Notes: generated from the sequence alone by a model not told the origin. DNA of 64,000 bases from Methylomonas sp. LW13 (GCF_016865255.1 NZ_CP033381.1:1674001-1738000); one strand, 5' to 3'. Numbered from the stretch's first letter, positions 32,986-43,848 are shown. Numbers and translations are program-made.

Positions 32986-33780
32986 CTATTCATCATCCCA
33001 CAACACGGGAAATGCTTTACGCACCCGCTCGATGGCCTCTTGATCGACGTTTTTACCACGCAAAGCCAGTACCAGCGCGTAAACATCCTGAGTGCTGACT
33101 TTAAACGTGCGTTTGGGATCAGCTTTAACGGCGCTCGATAGGTGTTTGATGGCCGTGCGGAACGGCAAAGGCTTGGCGGCCGGTTGCGCTGGCCGAGACA
33201 GTTCGCTTTCGATAATCGCTTTTTCGTTGCCGGGCGGTGCGTTTAAGGCTTTACGCAAGATGTCGCGGGCCCTGGCCCAGGATAGCTCTCCACCCGCCAG
33301 TTTTTCGCGCATGGCTTCCGTCGTCAGTGGCGCGTAGCGAATGATGTCGTCAATCCAGCTGACGCTTTTGTCGAAGAATTCGGCGATGCGCTCCCTGGAC
33401 CAGTTGGCATTGTTCAAGTAAATCACCGTTTGAAAATAATCGGTGATGCGGGTATCGACCCGGTCGGAATTCAGCTTCAGATTCAGTGCCTTGATCTCGT
33501 CCGGATCGCCGGTGACGATTCTGACGTCCACTCTGTCGAAATAGCCGGGATTGGCGCGGCGGATACCTTGAATGGCTTCCATGCGGTGAAAGCCGCCGAC
33601 CAGATAATATTCGCGGTTGTTGCGCTCCCACACCACTAACGGTTCGAACAAGCCATTGACCACGATGTCTTTTTCCAAATGCGCGACTTTCGCCCGATCC
33701 AGTTCTCTGTGGTTGGTGAGGGTGTGGTGAAATTCGATTTGGTCGATGGGAAGATATTCATAGCGTTTGGTGGCTAGCAT
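32986..33780 (-). CDS. ParB/Srx-fold nuclease-domain protein, 264 aa
   Basis: Start ATG 33780 follows CGGAGAA. The N-terminal ParB-like domain shows YLPIDQIEFHHTLTNHRELD, a NGLFEPLVVW segment and the signature YLVGGFHRMEAI (about 82-93). The middle contains a helix-turn-helix-like region (SRERIAEFFDKSVSWIDDII, about 140-160). The C-terminal part is unique. There is no parA next to it and it is not at an origin. The gene starts 165 bp beyond the stop of a large membrane-protein gene in the same direction, so it is not a chromosome-partition parB; role unknown. Confidence 0.78.
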   Translation of the reverse strand: MLATKRYEYLPIDQIEFHHTLTNHRELDRAKVAHLEKDIVVNGLFEPLVVWERNNREYYLVGGFHRMEAIQGIRRANPGYFDRVDVRIVTGDPDEIKALNLKLNSDRVDTRITDYFQTVIYLNNANWSRERIAEFFDKSVSWIDDIIRYAPLTTEAMREKLAGGELSWARARDILRKALNAPPGNEKAIIESELSRPAQPAAKPLPFRTAIKHLSSAVKADPKRTFKVSTQDVYALVLALRGKNVDQEAIERVRKAFPVLWDDE

Positions 33781-33945
33781 ATTCGATTCTCCGAGAAAGC
33801 GGGATCCGCCTCGGGGTGTGTCGGCCTGGTGCCTATTCCCTTGTCCGGGCAGATAAGCAGCCACCATCGCATTTTTTCTAACGAAATTCAATCGTTTGGC
33901 ATTGGCGATACGCGGCTCCTGCGGACGGTGGACGGCTTTGCGAGG

Positions 33946-36900
33946 CTAACCGAGTACTTTCATCATGATGGATAAGTAGTCTGTATAACCGATGGCGGCG
34001 GCCATGATAATTAGCAGCATGCCCTGAAAAATCGGGCGCTGCACAAACGGTTTATAGGTATCTTCGGCGTAGCGTTCCGCCAACTCGGAGAGGCTGGTCA
34101 GTTTGCCGGCGAGGGATGAATCTTTCACGTTGCCATGATTGGCTATCGATAATCGGCGCAGGTTTTTCATGGCGTTTTGCTCGGTTTCATCCGCTAACGC
34201 TTTCAGGCGGAAGTCGCAATAGAACAAGTATGCGATGCAAACGCCGATCACGATCAGCAGACCGGCCGGCGTATGCCAGTTATCGAAATAACTCATGCGC
34301 GCCAAAACCATCAGAGCGGCGGCGAATAGCGGATACGAGATCAGGCGGCTTGTCTGTTGCGTCATATCGCCGACCAAACGTATCGTCACCCAGTCCTGAA
34401 GGTACGCTGCATCGATATTCAATGTGTCGCTGTATTCCTTCGTCATGGACGCCGGCCAGGGCGCCGCGCGCGGAATGGTGCGGATAAACTGGATGATCGC
34501 TTGCGCTGCCTCGGTGACGCTGATCATCAAAAACAGGAATGCCGGCACCAAGATCGCCTTCAGCAGGATTAAATCGAGGTAATAGACTAAAGGGCCGCGA
34601 TACGGCGTAAAAGGCACGCCCAAGGACAAAATCACCACAAACGATAAGATCCACGCTAAAAATGTCAAAATGCTGATTCGCCTAACATGCATATTTCGTT
34701 TCAGTCGCCTGTCCAAATATCTATCGTGCGCGTAACAGCGATTGTCGGCGGATACGCCGAACTTACCGCTGAAGTTCAGCTGTTCCCAAAGCAATAGCGG
34801 AAACTTGGCGGTTTCGATAACCCAATACACTGTGACAACCAGTGCGGCGAAGCGGATTGCCTCCGTCGACCACATGCTTACGCCTTCGATTAAGGCCAAT
34901 GGTTCGGGTTGTGGGTTATTGAGCACGAAAGCCGCTAGTCCGCAGCCAATGGCGAAAGCGATTAGCAACCAGACTCTTTGCCGGCGCAGCACGGCGGCTT
35001 TCACCGGGAGTTTGGCGGCGGTCGCGATTTTGATTTTGCGCCGAAAATACAGCCCGAGCCCGATCAATACGAATGCGCCGATTAACATTTTCAATGCCAG
35101 GCGCGGAAATCTTGAAAACGATTGCGCGGTTGCCGAATCCGGTGTCGGCGCGGTGTCGCTGAGATCGCCTCCGGATTGTATCAGGGTCTCCATAGGCCCT
35201 AAGGCATCACATTTTTGCCGGTCGGTTTTGCCGGTGTCCGTGTTGAGAGGGAAAGCTTTGCTACGGCCGATTTCATGCAAGGCGGGTTGATTGAATACCT
35301 CGCTGTCCAGCAATTGTTGGCGCGTGGTCGTATCGCACCCGGTTGCTGCGCCAGTCGCTTCCGAGGGCTCATGGTTGGAATCCCACAAGGCCATTTGCGC
35401 GGCTAAAAAATATGCAGTTTGATAGCTGTCGCGGAACGGCGGGATACGAGTTTGTAATGCCGGCGGTAATTGCAAACCGAAACTCGAGACAACAATCAGG
35501 TTACGAGCCCACTCGTTTTGCTCCGGGTGTAGAAGTCGGGCATCCATCACGTTTGTGAAATACCAAACATCCGGAAATTTGGCATGCAGCGCTTGCAGCA
35601 CCAGTAGTTTGTCGTAGACATCGCTGCCGAGGATACCGATGGCACCTATGGCTTGGTCGTGGTCTTCCAGTTCCTGTTCCAGTTCTTCAACCCTGTCGGT
35701 TAACCGGCGCATGTAATCAAACTGACTGTCGCCGTCGGCATGCTCCATGGCTTTGGAAGCCTCGGCGGCACTGTTGGTATCATTGTTGCCGGATTTGTTG
35801 CCGGTGCTGGTACTACTTTGGCCGCGCAGGGTTTTGCCGTCCAAGCCTCGGAAATAGGTGTATTGGTGTACGTATTTTTGCAAGTAATTCGCGCAACCCG
35901 CTGTTGAAATCATGGGGTCGCGGCATGCGCCAAACGAGTGTTTTCCGTTCATGGCGGTTTCGACTAACGCATCGGCAAATGTGGTGCCAATATGGTAGGC
36001 GTACAGTGATTCGGTTTCGGAGATCAATACCACGTGTTTAGTGGGCTTAGCCAGCTCGGCTTGGTCGCCGATCCGTACGCCGCGGAGTTCCAGTTCCTGG
36101 CTCAGCGCGCCCGCCAGCTGGCTGTCGGTCGCCGTGGTGCGGAGGAACGACAGGTGATTTTTGAAGTGCTCGGCCAAGTTGCTCGGTTGATGGGCCGTTG
36201 CCGCTTGGTTGCCGTACATTAATTTACCTTCATCGACCGTTGCTCGGGGCGAATACATTCGAAACAACGGCGCGTCCTTGGGCTTGCCGACTTTCAGTGC
36301 CTCGCTCGCCATGGCTTGCAGATCGTCCGAAGTTGCCGGTCCCAGTACGTTGAGCTCTAGCTTGTTGTTTTTCTCGTAAAGTTTGCGCAAATTTTTGAAA
36401 AGATCTTTTAGCGGCTCATAGCCGAAGGCTTTGCTGTCAAGGTATAGCAGCAAAATAGGCGGATGTTTCTCCGCTTCCGGACTCCGGGCCATCGGTTGGG
36501 CTTTCCAAACCAAATGTTCGAATGCGATCAAGGTACTCGATTTGTTCAGCAGGTAATTGACGTAACCGATATGCTCCTCGTCGCTTGGGCCGTACTCTTG
36601 TTTGGAATTGCCGATTAACCCTGATAATACCGCGTAGCGGATACGGCGCCGGGTTTCCACGTCTTCTTGATAATGACCATTGGGCATTAGTGTGGCGATG
36701 ACGATTTGCCGCCCGTCGGGAATGTCTTCCAAGTGGGACTGAAGGGTTTTTATCAATTCCTTCTGGTCTTTATATTGCTGATACCCCTGACTATTCACAT
36801 TTTGGTTGGCGATGGCTTCGAATGGGTCTTGCCACAAACGCGCGTCTATGTCGGACTTAAAGCCGGCTTGTTGCAATTGCGATAAGGACGCTTTATTGGG

Positions 36901-37011
36901 TCTGGAATCGTTGAAGGGGCTTTGGCCTACGAACAGGCTGCCGCCCAAAATGATCAATAGCACGCTTAATAAGTTAGGCGAGATCGCTGTGGATTTGTTT
37001 TCTTTAGACAT
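33946..37011 (-). CDS. Large membrane protein of unknown function, 1021 aa
   Basis: Start ATG 37011 (MSKENKSTAISPNLLSVLL). One N-terminal membrane segment (about 12-27) is followed by an extracytoplasmic region of about 600 residues. That region contains two stretches with the look of periplasmic-binding-protein folds (PPILLLYLDSKAFGYEPL; AIGAIGILGSDVYDKLLVL followed by FPDVWYFTNVMDARLL) and a coiled-coil-like piece (RRLTDRVEELEQELEDHDQ). The C-terminal ~380 residues contain about eight membrane segments. It may be a sensor or channel. No family is recognised. The ParB-like gene lies directly downstream. Confidence 0.7.
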   Translation of the reverse strand: MSKENKSTAISPNLLSVLLIILGGSLFVGQSPFNDSRPNKASLSQLQQAGFKSDIDARLWQDPFEAIANQNVNSQGYQQYKDQKELIKTLQSHLEDIPDGRQIVIATLMPNGHYQEDVETRRRIRYAVLSGLIGNSKQEYGPSDEEHIGYVNYLLNKSSTLIAFEHLVWKAQPMARSPEAEKHPPILLLYLDSKAFGYEPLKDLFKNLRKLYEKNNKLELNVLGPATSDDLQAMASEALKVGKPKDAPLFRMYSPRATVDEGKLMYGNQAATAHQPSNLAEHFKNHLSFLRTTATDSQLAGALSQELELRGVRIGDQAELAKPTKHVVLISETESLYAYHIGTTFADALVETAMNGKHSFGACRDPMISTAGCANYLQKYVHQYTYFRGLDGKTLRGQSSTSTGNKSGNNDTNSAAEASKAMEHADGDSQFDYMRRLTDRVEELEQELEDHDQAIGAIGILGSDVYDKLLVLQALHAKFPDVWYFTNVMDARLLHPEQNEWARNLIVVSSFGLQLPPALQTRIPPFRDSYQTAYFLAAQMALWDSNHEPSEATGAATGCDTTTRQQLLDSEVFNQPALHEIGRSKAFPLNTDTGKTDRQKCDALGPMETLIQSGGDLSDTAPTPDSATAQSFSRFPRLALKMLIGAFVLIGLGLYFRRKIKIATAAKLPVKAAVLRRQRVWLLIAFAIGCGLAAFVLNNPQPEPLALIEGVSMWSTEAIRFAALVVTVYWVIETAKFPLLLWEQLNFSGKFGVSADNRCYAHDRYLDRRLKRNMHVRRISILTFLAWILSFVVILSLGVPFTPYRGPLVYYLDLILLKAILVPAFLFLMISVTEAAQAIIQFIRTIPRAAPWPASMTKEYSDTLNIDAAYLQDWVTIRLVGDMTQQTSRLISYPLFAAALMVLARMSYFDNWHTPAGLLIVIGVCIAYLFYCDFRLKALADETEQNAMKNLRRLSIANHGNVKDSSLAGKLTSLSELAERYAEDTYKPFVQRPIFQGMLLIIMAAAIGYTDYLSIMMKVLG

Positions 37012-37187
37012 AAGCGCCAATCTCTGATTGCGATGGAGAGTAGTGGGGCATACCCGGTTGTGCAACTAGACTAACACTAGAGGTTTTCGGCTTCAAAGGC
37101 AGAAACTAACAACGTTTTTTGTAAAATTGCACTATCGAGCAGGGCGCGGATTTCAAATTTCGCGAACCCAGACCATGAAATCCATGT

Positions 37188-40100
37188 TTATTTTCGCAAC
37201 AACCAAGGATTGCCGCCGATAGCGGTGAGGTTGGTGGTCAGGGTTTGTTCGTTGGCAAAGCGTTGCAAGTAATGGGGGCCGCCGGCTTTCGGGCCGGTGC
37301 CGGACAGGCCCATGCCGCCGAACGGCTGCACACCCACCACCGCGCCTATCATGTTGCGGTTGATGTAAATGTTGCCGACCCGCGCGTGCTCTTGGATGTA
37401 ACGCATATTGGCGTTGATGCGGCTGTGAATGCCCAGTGTCAAGCCGTAGCCGCTGGCATTGATGGCCTCGACCACTTTTGCCAGCTCGTTGGCTGGGTAA
37501 CGGACTATATGCAGGATGGGGCCGAACACTTCGTGGTCAAGGAAGGATAGGGCAGGTATTTCCGCTAACGTCGGTGGAAAAAAACAGCCGTTTGTTAGAT
37601 CGTCGGTCAAGGGCAGTTGATATAACAGCTTGGCGTCGTGTTCAAGCTTCTCGATGTGCTGTTGCAGGGCGGCTAACGCGCGTTGATCGATAATAGGGCC
37701 GACGTCGGTGGCAATATCCAGCGGCGAACCGACCCGCAGCACACGCATCGCGCCGATCAAGCGCGCAATGACGCTGTCGGCGATGTCGTCCGGTAGAAAC
37801 AATACCCGCAATGCCGAGCAGCGTTGGCCCGCGCTGTTAAATGCTGATTGCAAGGCGTCCGTCACCAGCTGTTCCTGGTGCGCGGAGCTGTCGGCGATCA
37901 TCGCGTTTTGCCCGCCGGTTTCGGCAATAAGCGTGGCGATGGCGCCGTTACGACTCGCCAGTTGCCGGTTGATATTCAGGGCGGTGGCGACGGAGCCGGT
38001 AAACGCCACGCCGGCGACGCGCTCGTCGCTCAGCAAATGACGGCCAATCTCGGCGCCCTCGCCCGGCAAAAACTGCAGTACCTGTTCCGGGACGCCGGCG
38101 CTATGTAACAGGCGCAAACAGGCCGTGGCCGTTAATGATGTTTGTAGCGCCGGTTTCGCGATTACCGTATTGCCGGCCACCAACGCGGCGGCGATTTGGC
38201 CGATGAAAATCGCAATCGGAAAATTCCACGGACTGATGCAGACAAACACGCCGCGCCCGACACTAAATAATTGATTGTCTTCACCGGTTGGACCCGGTAA
38301 GCGCAGTGGCTGAGCAAATTGTTCGACCGCGCAGGCCGCGTAATACCGGCATAGATCGACAGCTTCCCGCACTTCCGCCAGCGCGTCGCGCACGGTTCGG
38401 CCACCTTCGCGAATGCACAGCGCCACCAATTTCAGGCGCTGCTGCTCCAATAAATCTGCCGCTTTTAGCAGATACCCGGTGCGGGTTGCGACCGGGCATA
38501 AACGCCAGTCATCGAACGCGCGTGTGGCTTGTTGCAAGGCTTGTTCTATATCATTTGCGGAACTGAACACCACTTCGCCAACCAGGCTGAGCTGGTCGTG
38601 CGGACTATAAACCGGATGCGGTTCGCCATGCATTTGTTGACCAGCAATCAATGGTGCGGCTTGCCAAGTCTGGTCCGACATAGCAGCCAATTCATTTTGC
38701 AACTGCTGTAATTTCTCGGGATCGCTTAAATTCAGCCCCTGCGAGTTCTTGCGTTGCGCGCCGAATAAGTCAGTGGGAACAGTAAGAGGGTTAGTCTCGA
38801 CTTCGTTTAACTGGTTCAAAGGATCGCCGGACAGCATGGCAGAGCTAATCGCCGGATTTTCGATTTGATTGATAAACGAGGTATTCGCACCGTTCTCCAG
38901 CAAGCGTCTGACCAAATAAGGCAACAAATCCCGGTAGCTGCCGACCGGCGCATAGACGCGGCAATTGATCGGGCGTTGATTGAGCAATTCATCATACAAA
39001 GCGCTCCCCATGCCATGCAGTCGCTGGAACTCAAACCCCGGATGCTCTTTGCCAAACTCGCAAATCGCCGCGACGCTGTGGGCATTATGCGTGGCAAATT
39101 GCGGATAAAAAGCTTGAGGCTTGGACAGTATCAGCCGAGCGCAAGTCAGATAAGACAAGTCGGTGGCAGGCTTTCGGGTGAACACCGGGTAGTCGTCCCA
39201 GCCGTTTTCCTGGGCGCGTTTGATCTCGCTATCCCAGTACGCGCCTTTTACCAAGCGAATGGGAATGATGCGCTTCTGGGATTCGGCCAATGCCGCCAGC
39301 CAATCGATCACCGCCAACGCGCGTTTTTGATAAGCTTGCACTGCCAGACCGAAGCCCGGCCAAGCGGCCAGCGCCGGATCGTCAAATACCGCCGCGAAAA
39401 TATCCAAAGACATATCCAGCCGTTCGGCTTCTTCCGCGTCGACAGTCACGGAAATATTCGCCGCGCGGGCCAGCTTAACCAAAGCTAACAGTTTGTCGCT
39501 GATGGCCGGCACCGCATAACGCTGCTGTAATGGCTCATAACGCGGATATAACGCCGACAGCTTGATGGAAATGCCGGGGTTGGTAAATAAATCGGCTGTT
39601 GCTGATTCGGCCAGCGTTTCAATGGCATGCCGATAGGCCGCGCAATAGCGTTCCGCATCGTCTTGGGTTAAGGCCGCTTCGCCGAGCATATCGAAAGAAT
39701 AGTGATAGGCCGGATTGCGGTCGGATTGTTTGATAGCCGCGTTTATGTTTTCGGCGATGACGAAATGTTCGGCCATTTGCTGCATGGCTTGCTTGATCGC
39801 TGCGCGGATCAGCGGCTCGCCCAGCCGGCTTAATAATCCATCGAAAACCCGCTGCCGAACCAGTTCTTCCATTTTGCCGCTGATCCATAAACCGCCACTA
39901 GCCAGATTGACTGCTACCGACTCGCTGTGCAACCAGTGGCTATACCAGTCGGCATCGGCGAGTTTATCGCGCAAGAACAGGTTTTGCGTGTCGCTATCCG
40001 GAATCCGCAGCAGCGCTTCGGCGATGCTCATCAAGACGATGCCTTCATCGCTGCTCAGGCTGTATTCGTGCAAGAAGGCTTCGAAAATGCCCGGCTGTTT

Positions 40101-40268
40101 ATGCTTGGCGCGTACCGCTTCTATTAATGCCTGCGTAGAGGCGCCGATGGCCTGGCTATCGTAATCTCCCAACCTGGCGATTAGGCCGGAGATGGCTCGC
40201 GGCTCTGCTTGGGTAAATGCTTGATTGATGCGCCGGCGCAGTTCGGCTAAACGGTTGGCGTTGCTCAT
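37188..40268 (-). CDS. putA: Bifunctional proline dehydrogenase / P5C dehydrogenase
   Basis: 1026 aa. Oxidises proline to glutamate in two steps, passing electrons to the quinone pool. N-terminal PRODH barrel with ISIKLSALYPRYEPL, SVTVDAEEAERLD and RLVKGAYWDSEIKRAQ, ending in FQRLHGMGSALYDEL. C-terminal aldehyde dehydrogenase domain with SPWNFPIAIFIGQIAAAL, ETGGQNAMI and catalytic Cys in FNSAGQRCSALRVL. It lacks the N-terminal ribbon-helix-helix of trifunctional PutA, so it is not its own repressor. Start ATG 40268 (MSNANRLAELRRR) after CAGGTG; a GTG at 40277 is possible. Confidence 0.96.
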   Translation of the reverse strand: MSNANRLAELRRRINQAFTQAEPRAISGLIARLGDYDSQAIGASTQALIEAVRAKHKQPGIFEAFLHEYSLSSDEGIVLMSIAEALLRIPDSDTQNLFLRDKLADADWYSHWLHSESVAVNLASGGLWISGKMEELVRQRVFDGLLSRLGEPLIRAAIKQAMQQMAEHFVIAENINAAIKQSDRNPAYHYSFDMLGEAALTQDDAERYCAAYRHAIETLAESATADLFTNPGISIKLSALYPRYEPLQQRYAVPAISDKLLALVKLARAANISVTVDAEEAERLDMSLDIFAAVFDDPALAAWPGFGLAVQAYQKRALAVIDWLAALAESQKRIIPIRLVKGAYWDSEIKRAQENGWDDYPVFTRKPATDLSYLTCARLILSKPQAFYPQFATHNAHSVAAICEFGKEHPGFEFQRLHGMGSALYDELLNQRPINCRVYAPVGSYRDLLPYLVRRLLENGANTSFINQIENPAISSAMLSGDPLNQLNEVETNPLTVPTDLFGAQRKNSQGLNLSDPEKLQQLQNELAAMSDQTWQAAPLIAGQQMHGEPHPVYSPHDQLSLVGEVVFSSANDIEQALQQATRAFDDWRLCPVATRTGYLLKAADLLEQQRLKLVALCIREGGRTVRDALAEVREAVDLCRYYAACAVEQFAQPLRLPGPTGEDNQLFSVGRGVFVCISPWNFPIAIFIGQIAAALVAGNTVIAKPALQTSLTATACLRLLHSAGVPEQVLQFLPGEGAEIGRHLLSDERVAGVAFTGSVATALNINRQLASRNGAIATLIAETGGQNAMIADSSAHQEQLVTDALQSAFNSAGQRCSALRVLFLPDDIADSVIARLIGAMRVLRVGSPLDIATDVGPIIDQRALAALQQHIEKLEHDAKLLYQLPLTDDLTNGCFFPPTLAEIPALSFLDHEVFGPILHIVRYPANELAKVVEAINASGYGLTLGIHSRINANMRYIQEHARVGNIYINRNMIGAVVGVQPFGGMGLSGTGPKAGGPHYLQRFANEQTLTTNLTAIGGNPWLLRK

Positions 40269-40391
40269 GGCTATCACCTGTTGGACTGACAGCCATAAGC
40301 ATACCGCTATCCGGAAAAACCGGCTGGCTTGTTGGACCGGGTTTGCTCTGCTACTGTTGATGGTAAAGCACTGAACGCGCGAGGAGAAAAC

Positions 40392-41747
40392 ATGTCAGGC
40401 AGAATTGATTTTACGATGGGTTTTAATGCCGGAAAAACGGCCAAGGCCGGCGGCGACAGTAGCTACCGGGTTTATGTGTTCGGCAATTTTTCCGGTGTCG
40501 CCGTGCCCTGGGAGCAAAGCAAAATGCGCAAAATCGATGTCGATAACTTTGAGCAAGTACTGGCGCAAGTCACACCCACACTGGAAGTCAGCTCGGGCAT
40601 CACGCTGCAATTTCCGGCGCTGGAGGATTTTCATCCCGATGCCTGGTTGGGAAAAGTCAAGCTGCTGGCCGATTTGCGGACTTTAAAATCGGAACTGGGC
40701 AACCCCAATACCGCCGCGCAGGCGGCGGCGAAAATTCAGGCCTTTTTTCCTGGCGTAGTCGCCAGCGAAGCAGCAGCGCCTGTGGCGGAAACGGAAAGCC
40801 AGGACGATATGCTGGAACGCCTGTTGGGGAAAAAGCCGGAAGGCGCGGTCGAGGCGTCCGATTCTCTGGATAGTTTGTTGAAACAGATTGTGGAGCCGCA
40901 TGTCGCCAAAGACGCTAATCCGCAGCATGGGGTTTTAATCGATGTGATCGACGCCGCCACCGCACAGTTTGTGAAAGCCCTGTTACACCGGCAGGATTTT
41001 CAAGCCTTGGAAGCTTTGTGGCGGGCGACGTATGAATTGGTGCATGAAGAAGCGGCCGACGCGCAACAGCTCTATTTGCTGGATATTAGCCAAGCCCAAT
41101 TGCTGGCGGAGCTGGAAAAAGGCGGCGAGAGCGTCGTCCAGCGTTTGCAGCAACATATTCAAACCGGTGACGGCGAGCAGGATGTGTTGATCGTGGCCGA
41201 TTATCTGTTTGCCGATAATGCGGACGACAAAGCCTTGCTCGGTTATTGTGCGGATTTAGCCGCCAAATGCGGGGCGGGTTTTCTGGCGTGCGCAGGGAAC
41301 GGTTTGGTGGTCGAGGCGTTGCAGAATGCCGCGGATTGGTTGGCATATCGCCAGCAGATCCAGGCCGACAGCGTGATCTTGACCTATCCGCGCGTGCTGA
41401 TGCGTTTGCCTTATGGCAGCAAACGCGATCCGCTGGAGAGCTTGGCGTTTGAAGAGTGCACTAATATCCCGCAGACCAACGAGTTGTTGTGGGGAAATTC
41501 GGCCTTTTTAGCGGCCAGGGTATTGTTGAGAGCGGCTCAGGATGACGCGACACCCGAGCAATTCTTTTTTGCCGATGTGCCGGCGTTTAGCTACGAACTG
41601 GACGGCGAGCAGGTATTGCAGCCGGCGACGGAAGTGGTGTTGAACGAAGTGCAGGCGAATAATCTATTGGCGCAAAACATCATGCCGGTAGTCAGCTATC
41701 GGCAGCGGCAAGGCCTGCGCTTACTGGGGTTAGACACCCTGGCTTGA
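40392..41747 (+). CDS. Orphan T6SS sheath-like protein (TssB-TssC-like)
   Basis: 451 aa, start ATG 40392 behind GAGGAGAAAAC. The N-terminal ~160 residues ([12 protein letters not shown] ... [12 protein letters not shown] ... [14 protein letters not shown] ... [18 protein letters not shown]) have the pattern of TssB/ImpB small sheath subunits. The rest (about 200-450) follows the TssC/ImpC pattern, with [20 protein letters not shown] and [20 protein letters not shown]. It thus looks like a fused or single-chain sheath unit. No other secretion-system genes are nearby (putA and dctA flank it), so the role is unknown. It overlaps dctA tail-to-tail by 18 bp. Confidence 0.75.
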   Translation: MSGRIDFTMGFNAGKTAKAGGDSSYRVYVFGNFSGVAVPWEQSKMRKIDVDNFEQVLAQVTPTLEVSSGITLQFPALEDFHPDAWLGKVKLLADLRTLKSELGNPNTAAQAAAKIQAFFPGVVASEAAAPVAETESQDDMLERLLGKKPEGAVEASDSLDSLLKQIVEPHVAKDANPQHGVLIDVIDAATAQFVKALLHRQDFQALEALWRATYELVHEEAADAQQLYLLDISQAQLLAELEKGGESVVQRLQQHIQTGDGEQDVLIVADYLFADNADDKALLGYCADLAAKCGAGFLACAGNGLVVEALQNAADWLAYRQQIQADSVILTYPRVLMRLPYGSKRDPLESLAFEECTNIPQTNELLWGNSAFLAARVLLRAAQDDATPEQFFFADVPAFSYELDGEQVLQPATEVVLNEVQANNLLAQNIMPVVSYRQRQGLRLLGLDTLA

Positions 41748-43040
41748 CCGGTTTCGACCTAGCTGCGCCCGCATCTTTTCTGTATCCAGCTCGCCTTCCG
41801 AATGCGACACTACAATCGTGGCTACCGCATTGCCGACGATATTGGTCAAGGCCCGCGCTTCCGACATGAAACGGTCTATGCCCAGGATTAACGAAAGCGC
41901 CGCGACCGGTACTGCCGGCACTACCGCCAGTGTAGCCGCCAAGGTGATAAAGCCGGCCCCGGTGACACCGGACGCGCCCTTGCTGGTCAACATCGCGACC
42001 AACAACAGCGTTAATTGTTGCGTCAGCGTTAGATCGACATTCAAGGCCTGGGCGACGAATAGCGCGGCCATGGTCAGATAAATATTGGTGCCGTCCAGAT
42101 TGAACGAGTAGCCGGACGGTATCACCAGACCCACCACCGACCGCGAGCAGCCCAGTTTTTCCAGCTTGTTCATCAAAGGCACCAGCGCCGATTCCGACGA
42201 CGAGGTGCCGAGCACCAGCAACATTTCTTCCTTGATGTAGCGCAACAGCCGAAAAATATTGAAGCCGGTCAGTGCGGCTATGCTGCCTAGAATCAAGACG
42301 ATGAACAAGCCGCAGGTCAGATAAAAACTACCCATCAGCGCGGCCAGCGGTTTCAATGCAGCCACACCGTATTTACCGATGGTAAACGCCATCGCCGCGC
42401 CGGCCCCGAACGGCGCCAGCTTCATGATCACGCTCATCATCGCAAAAAAGATGTGCGAGCATTCTTCGATAAACACATACACCGATCTGCCGGCGCTGCC
42501 CATTTGCTGCAAGGCAAAACCAAACAACACCGCCACCAGTAACACTTGCAGCAAATCGCCGGAACCGGTGAAGGCGTCGGTAAAGGTTTTAGGGATGATG
42601 TGCAGCAAAAAGTCGGCGGTGCTTTGCTGGCTGGCTTGTTTCACATAGCCGGACACCGCCTGCGCATCCAGCGTGGCCGGATCGACATTAAAGCCTTGGC
42701 CGGGCTTGAGCAGATTGGCCACCAGCACGCCCAACCCCAGCGCGAAAGTCGAGACGATTTCGAAATACAGCAAGGCTTTGACGCCCACCCGGCCAGCCTT
42801 TTTCATATCGTCGGCACCGGCGATGCCCAGCACAATAGTGCAAAACACCACCGGGCCTATCAGCATCTTGATTAGGCTGATGAAGCCGTCACCAATGGGT
42901 TTGAGCGAGATAGCGTGTTCGGCGTCCAGGTAACCGAAAAGGCCGCCGGCAACGATAGCCATTAGAACCCATAGATAAAGCCGGGCGGAGGAGCTGGCTG
43001 CTTGTGACGATGGCGGTTTGCTGAGGTTTTCCGAGTTCAT
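41730..43040 (-). CDS. dctA: Dicarboxylate/amino-acid:cation symporter (DctA-like)
   Basis: A 436-aa inner-membrane transporter of the DAACS family (SLC1 fold). Conserved tract: [20 protein letters not shown] (about 278-297), [20 protein letters not shown] (about 305-324) and [19 protein letters not shown], the HP1/TM7/HP2 substrate and Na/H-binding core. The sequence around [12 protein letters not shown] is closer to DctA (C4-dicarboxylates) than to GltP. Takes up succinate, fumarate or malate (inferred). Monocistronic. Confidence 0.92.
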   Translation of the reverse strand: MNSENLSKPPSSQAASSSARLYLWVLMAIVAGGLFGYLDAEHAISLKPIGDGFISLIKMLIGPVVFCTIVLGIAGADDMKKAGRVGVKALLYFEIVSTFALGLGVLVANLLKPGQGFNVDPATLDAQAVSGYVKQASQQSTADFLLHIIPKTFTDAFTGSGDLLQVLLVAVLFGFALQQMGSAGRSVYVFIEECSHIFFAMMSVIMKLAPFGAGAAMAFTIGKYGVAALKPLAALMGSFYLTCGLFIVLILGSIAALTGFNIFRLLRYIKEEMLLVLGTSSSESALVPLMNKLEKLGCSRSVVGLVIPSGYSFNLDGTNIYLTMAALFVAQALNVDLTLTQQLTLLLVAMLTSKGASGVTGAGFITLAATLAVVPAVPVAALSLILGIDRFMSEARALTNIVGNAVATIVVSHSEGELDTEKMRAQLGRNRSSQGV

Positions 43041-43266
43041 GGTTTAGCGCGTGGCTCTTAGAATGTAGCGCGGGTGTTGAGCGCACTATCGGTTAAAAGC
43101 TGCGCGTATGGCAAGGATAAGTTACGAGGCCAACAGCCCGTCTTACGATGGTATGGAATCGTTCGTCGCCAACTTAAACCACAAGGCTATGGTGGACTCA
43201 ATTATTGCAGTAAAAGGCTGCCGGAATCTTTTTGATTTAGACAAAGCGGCTGTTAGCGCCTTCCCG

Positions 43267-43848
43267 TTATTTGTCTTCCTTCTTGTCAAACACCCCGCTG
43301 AAGCTAAAGCCAATATCGATTTTGCCGATTTCCTCGATCACTTTCTGGCTCAATTCATCTACCGGCTTATCGGAAAACACCGCGTAGCGCATTAGATTTT
43401 CCGTGTAGGTTTGCTTGTCTTTGTATTGGCTGTAAAACGCGAACATCAACGCGGCGATGCCTGTCACCGTGGTTTGCACTATCGCCGACTTATACCATTC
43501 GCGCTCGCCCAGCCGGTCTTTCAACAACACCCCCAGCGAAGGCCACAAAAATACCGCCACCGCCGAAATCAGCGACAGCCAGAAAAACACTTTGTTTAAA
43601 ATCGCATAACTCCTGGCTTTAACATACAAATCGTAAATCAACACCAGCTTGCGCTCTTCGTCTACAGTTGTAGGCTTTGCCGTGCCCGTTGCATCGGTCT
43701 TACAGACGGCGGTTTTGGCGTAATCCATCAACAACTTCGCGCTGGTTTGATTGGGGTTGAGGATGCTCACCACATCTTTATCGCAGGATTCCGACGCGCA
43801 GCCGCTCAGCGCAAGCAGTGTCATGATGATTAACAGAAATTGGTGCAT
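43267..43848 (-). CDS. Hypothetical lipoprotein with two membrane segments, 193 aa
   Basis: Start ATG 43848 after CGGAGCA gives a lipoprotein signal (MHQFLLIIMTLLALSGC). A Cys-containing outer segment (ESCDKDVVSILNPNQTSAK) is followed by two hydrophobic helices (VFFWLSLISAVAVFLWPSL; AIVQTTVTGIAALMFAFY) and an acidic-basic tail (GVFDKKEDK). No family recognised. It stands alone, transcribed toward dctA. Confidence 0.72.
   Translation of the reverse strand: MHQFLLIIMTLLALSGCASESCDKDVVSILNPNQTSAKLLMDYAKTAVCKTDATGTAKPTTVDEERKLVLIYDLYVKARSYAILNKVFFWLSLISAVAVFLWPSLGVLLKDRLGEREWYKSAIVQTTVTGIAALMFAFYSQYKDKQTYTENLMRYAVFSDKPVDELSQKVIEEIGKIDIGFSFSGVFDKKEDK

Noticed and set aside
32986..33780. Chromosome partition gene parB
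   Set aside because: No parA neighbour, no parS-like palindromes noticed, and a divergent C-terminus.
43108..43395. 95-codon plus-strand frame upstream of dctA
   Set aside because: Its second half is antisense to a lipoprotein gene with a good start and signal; the first half shows no features.
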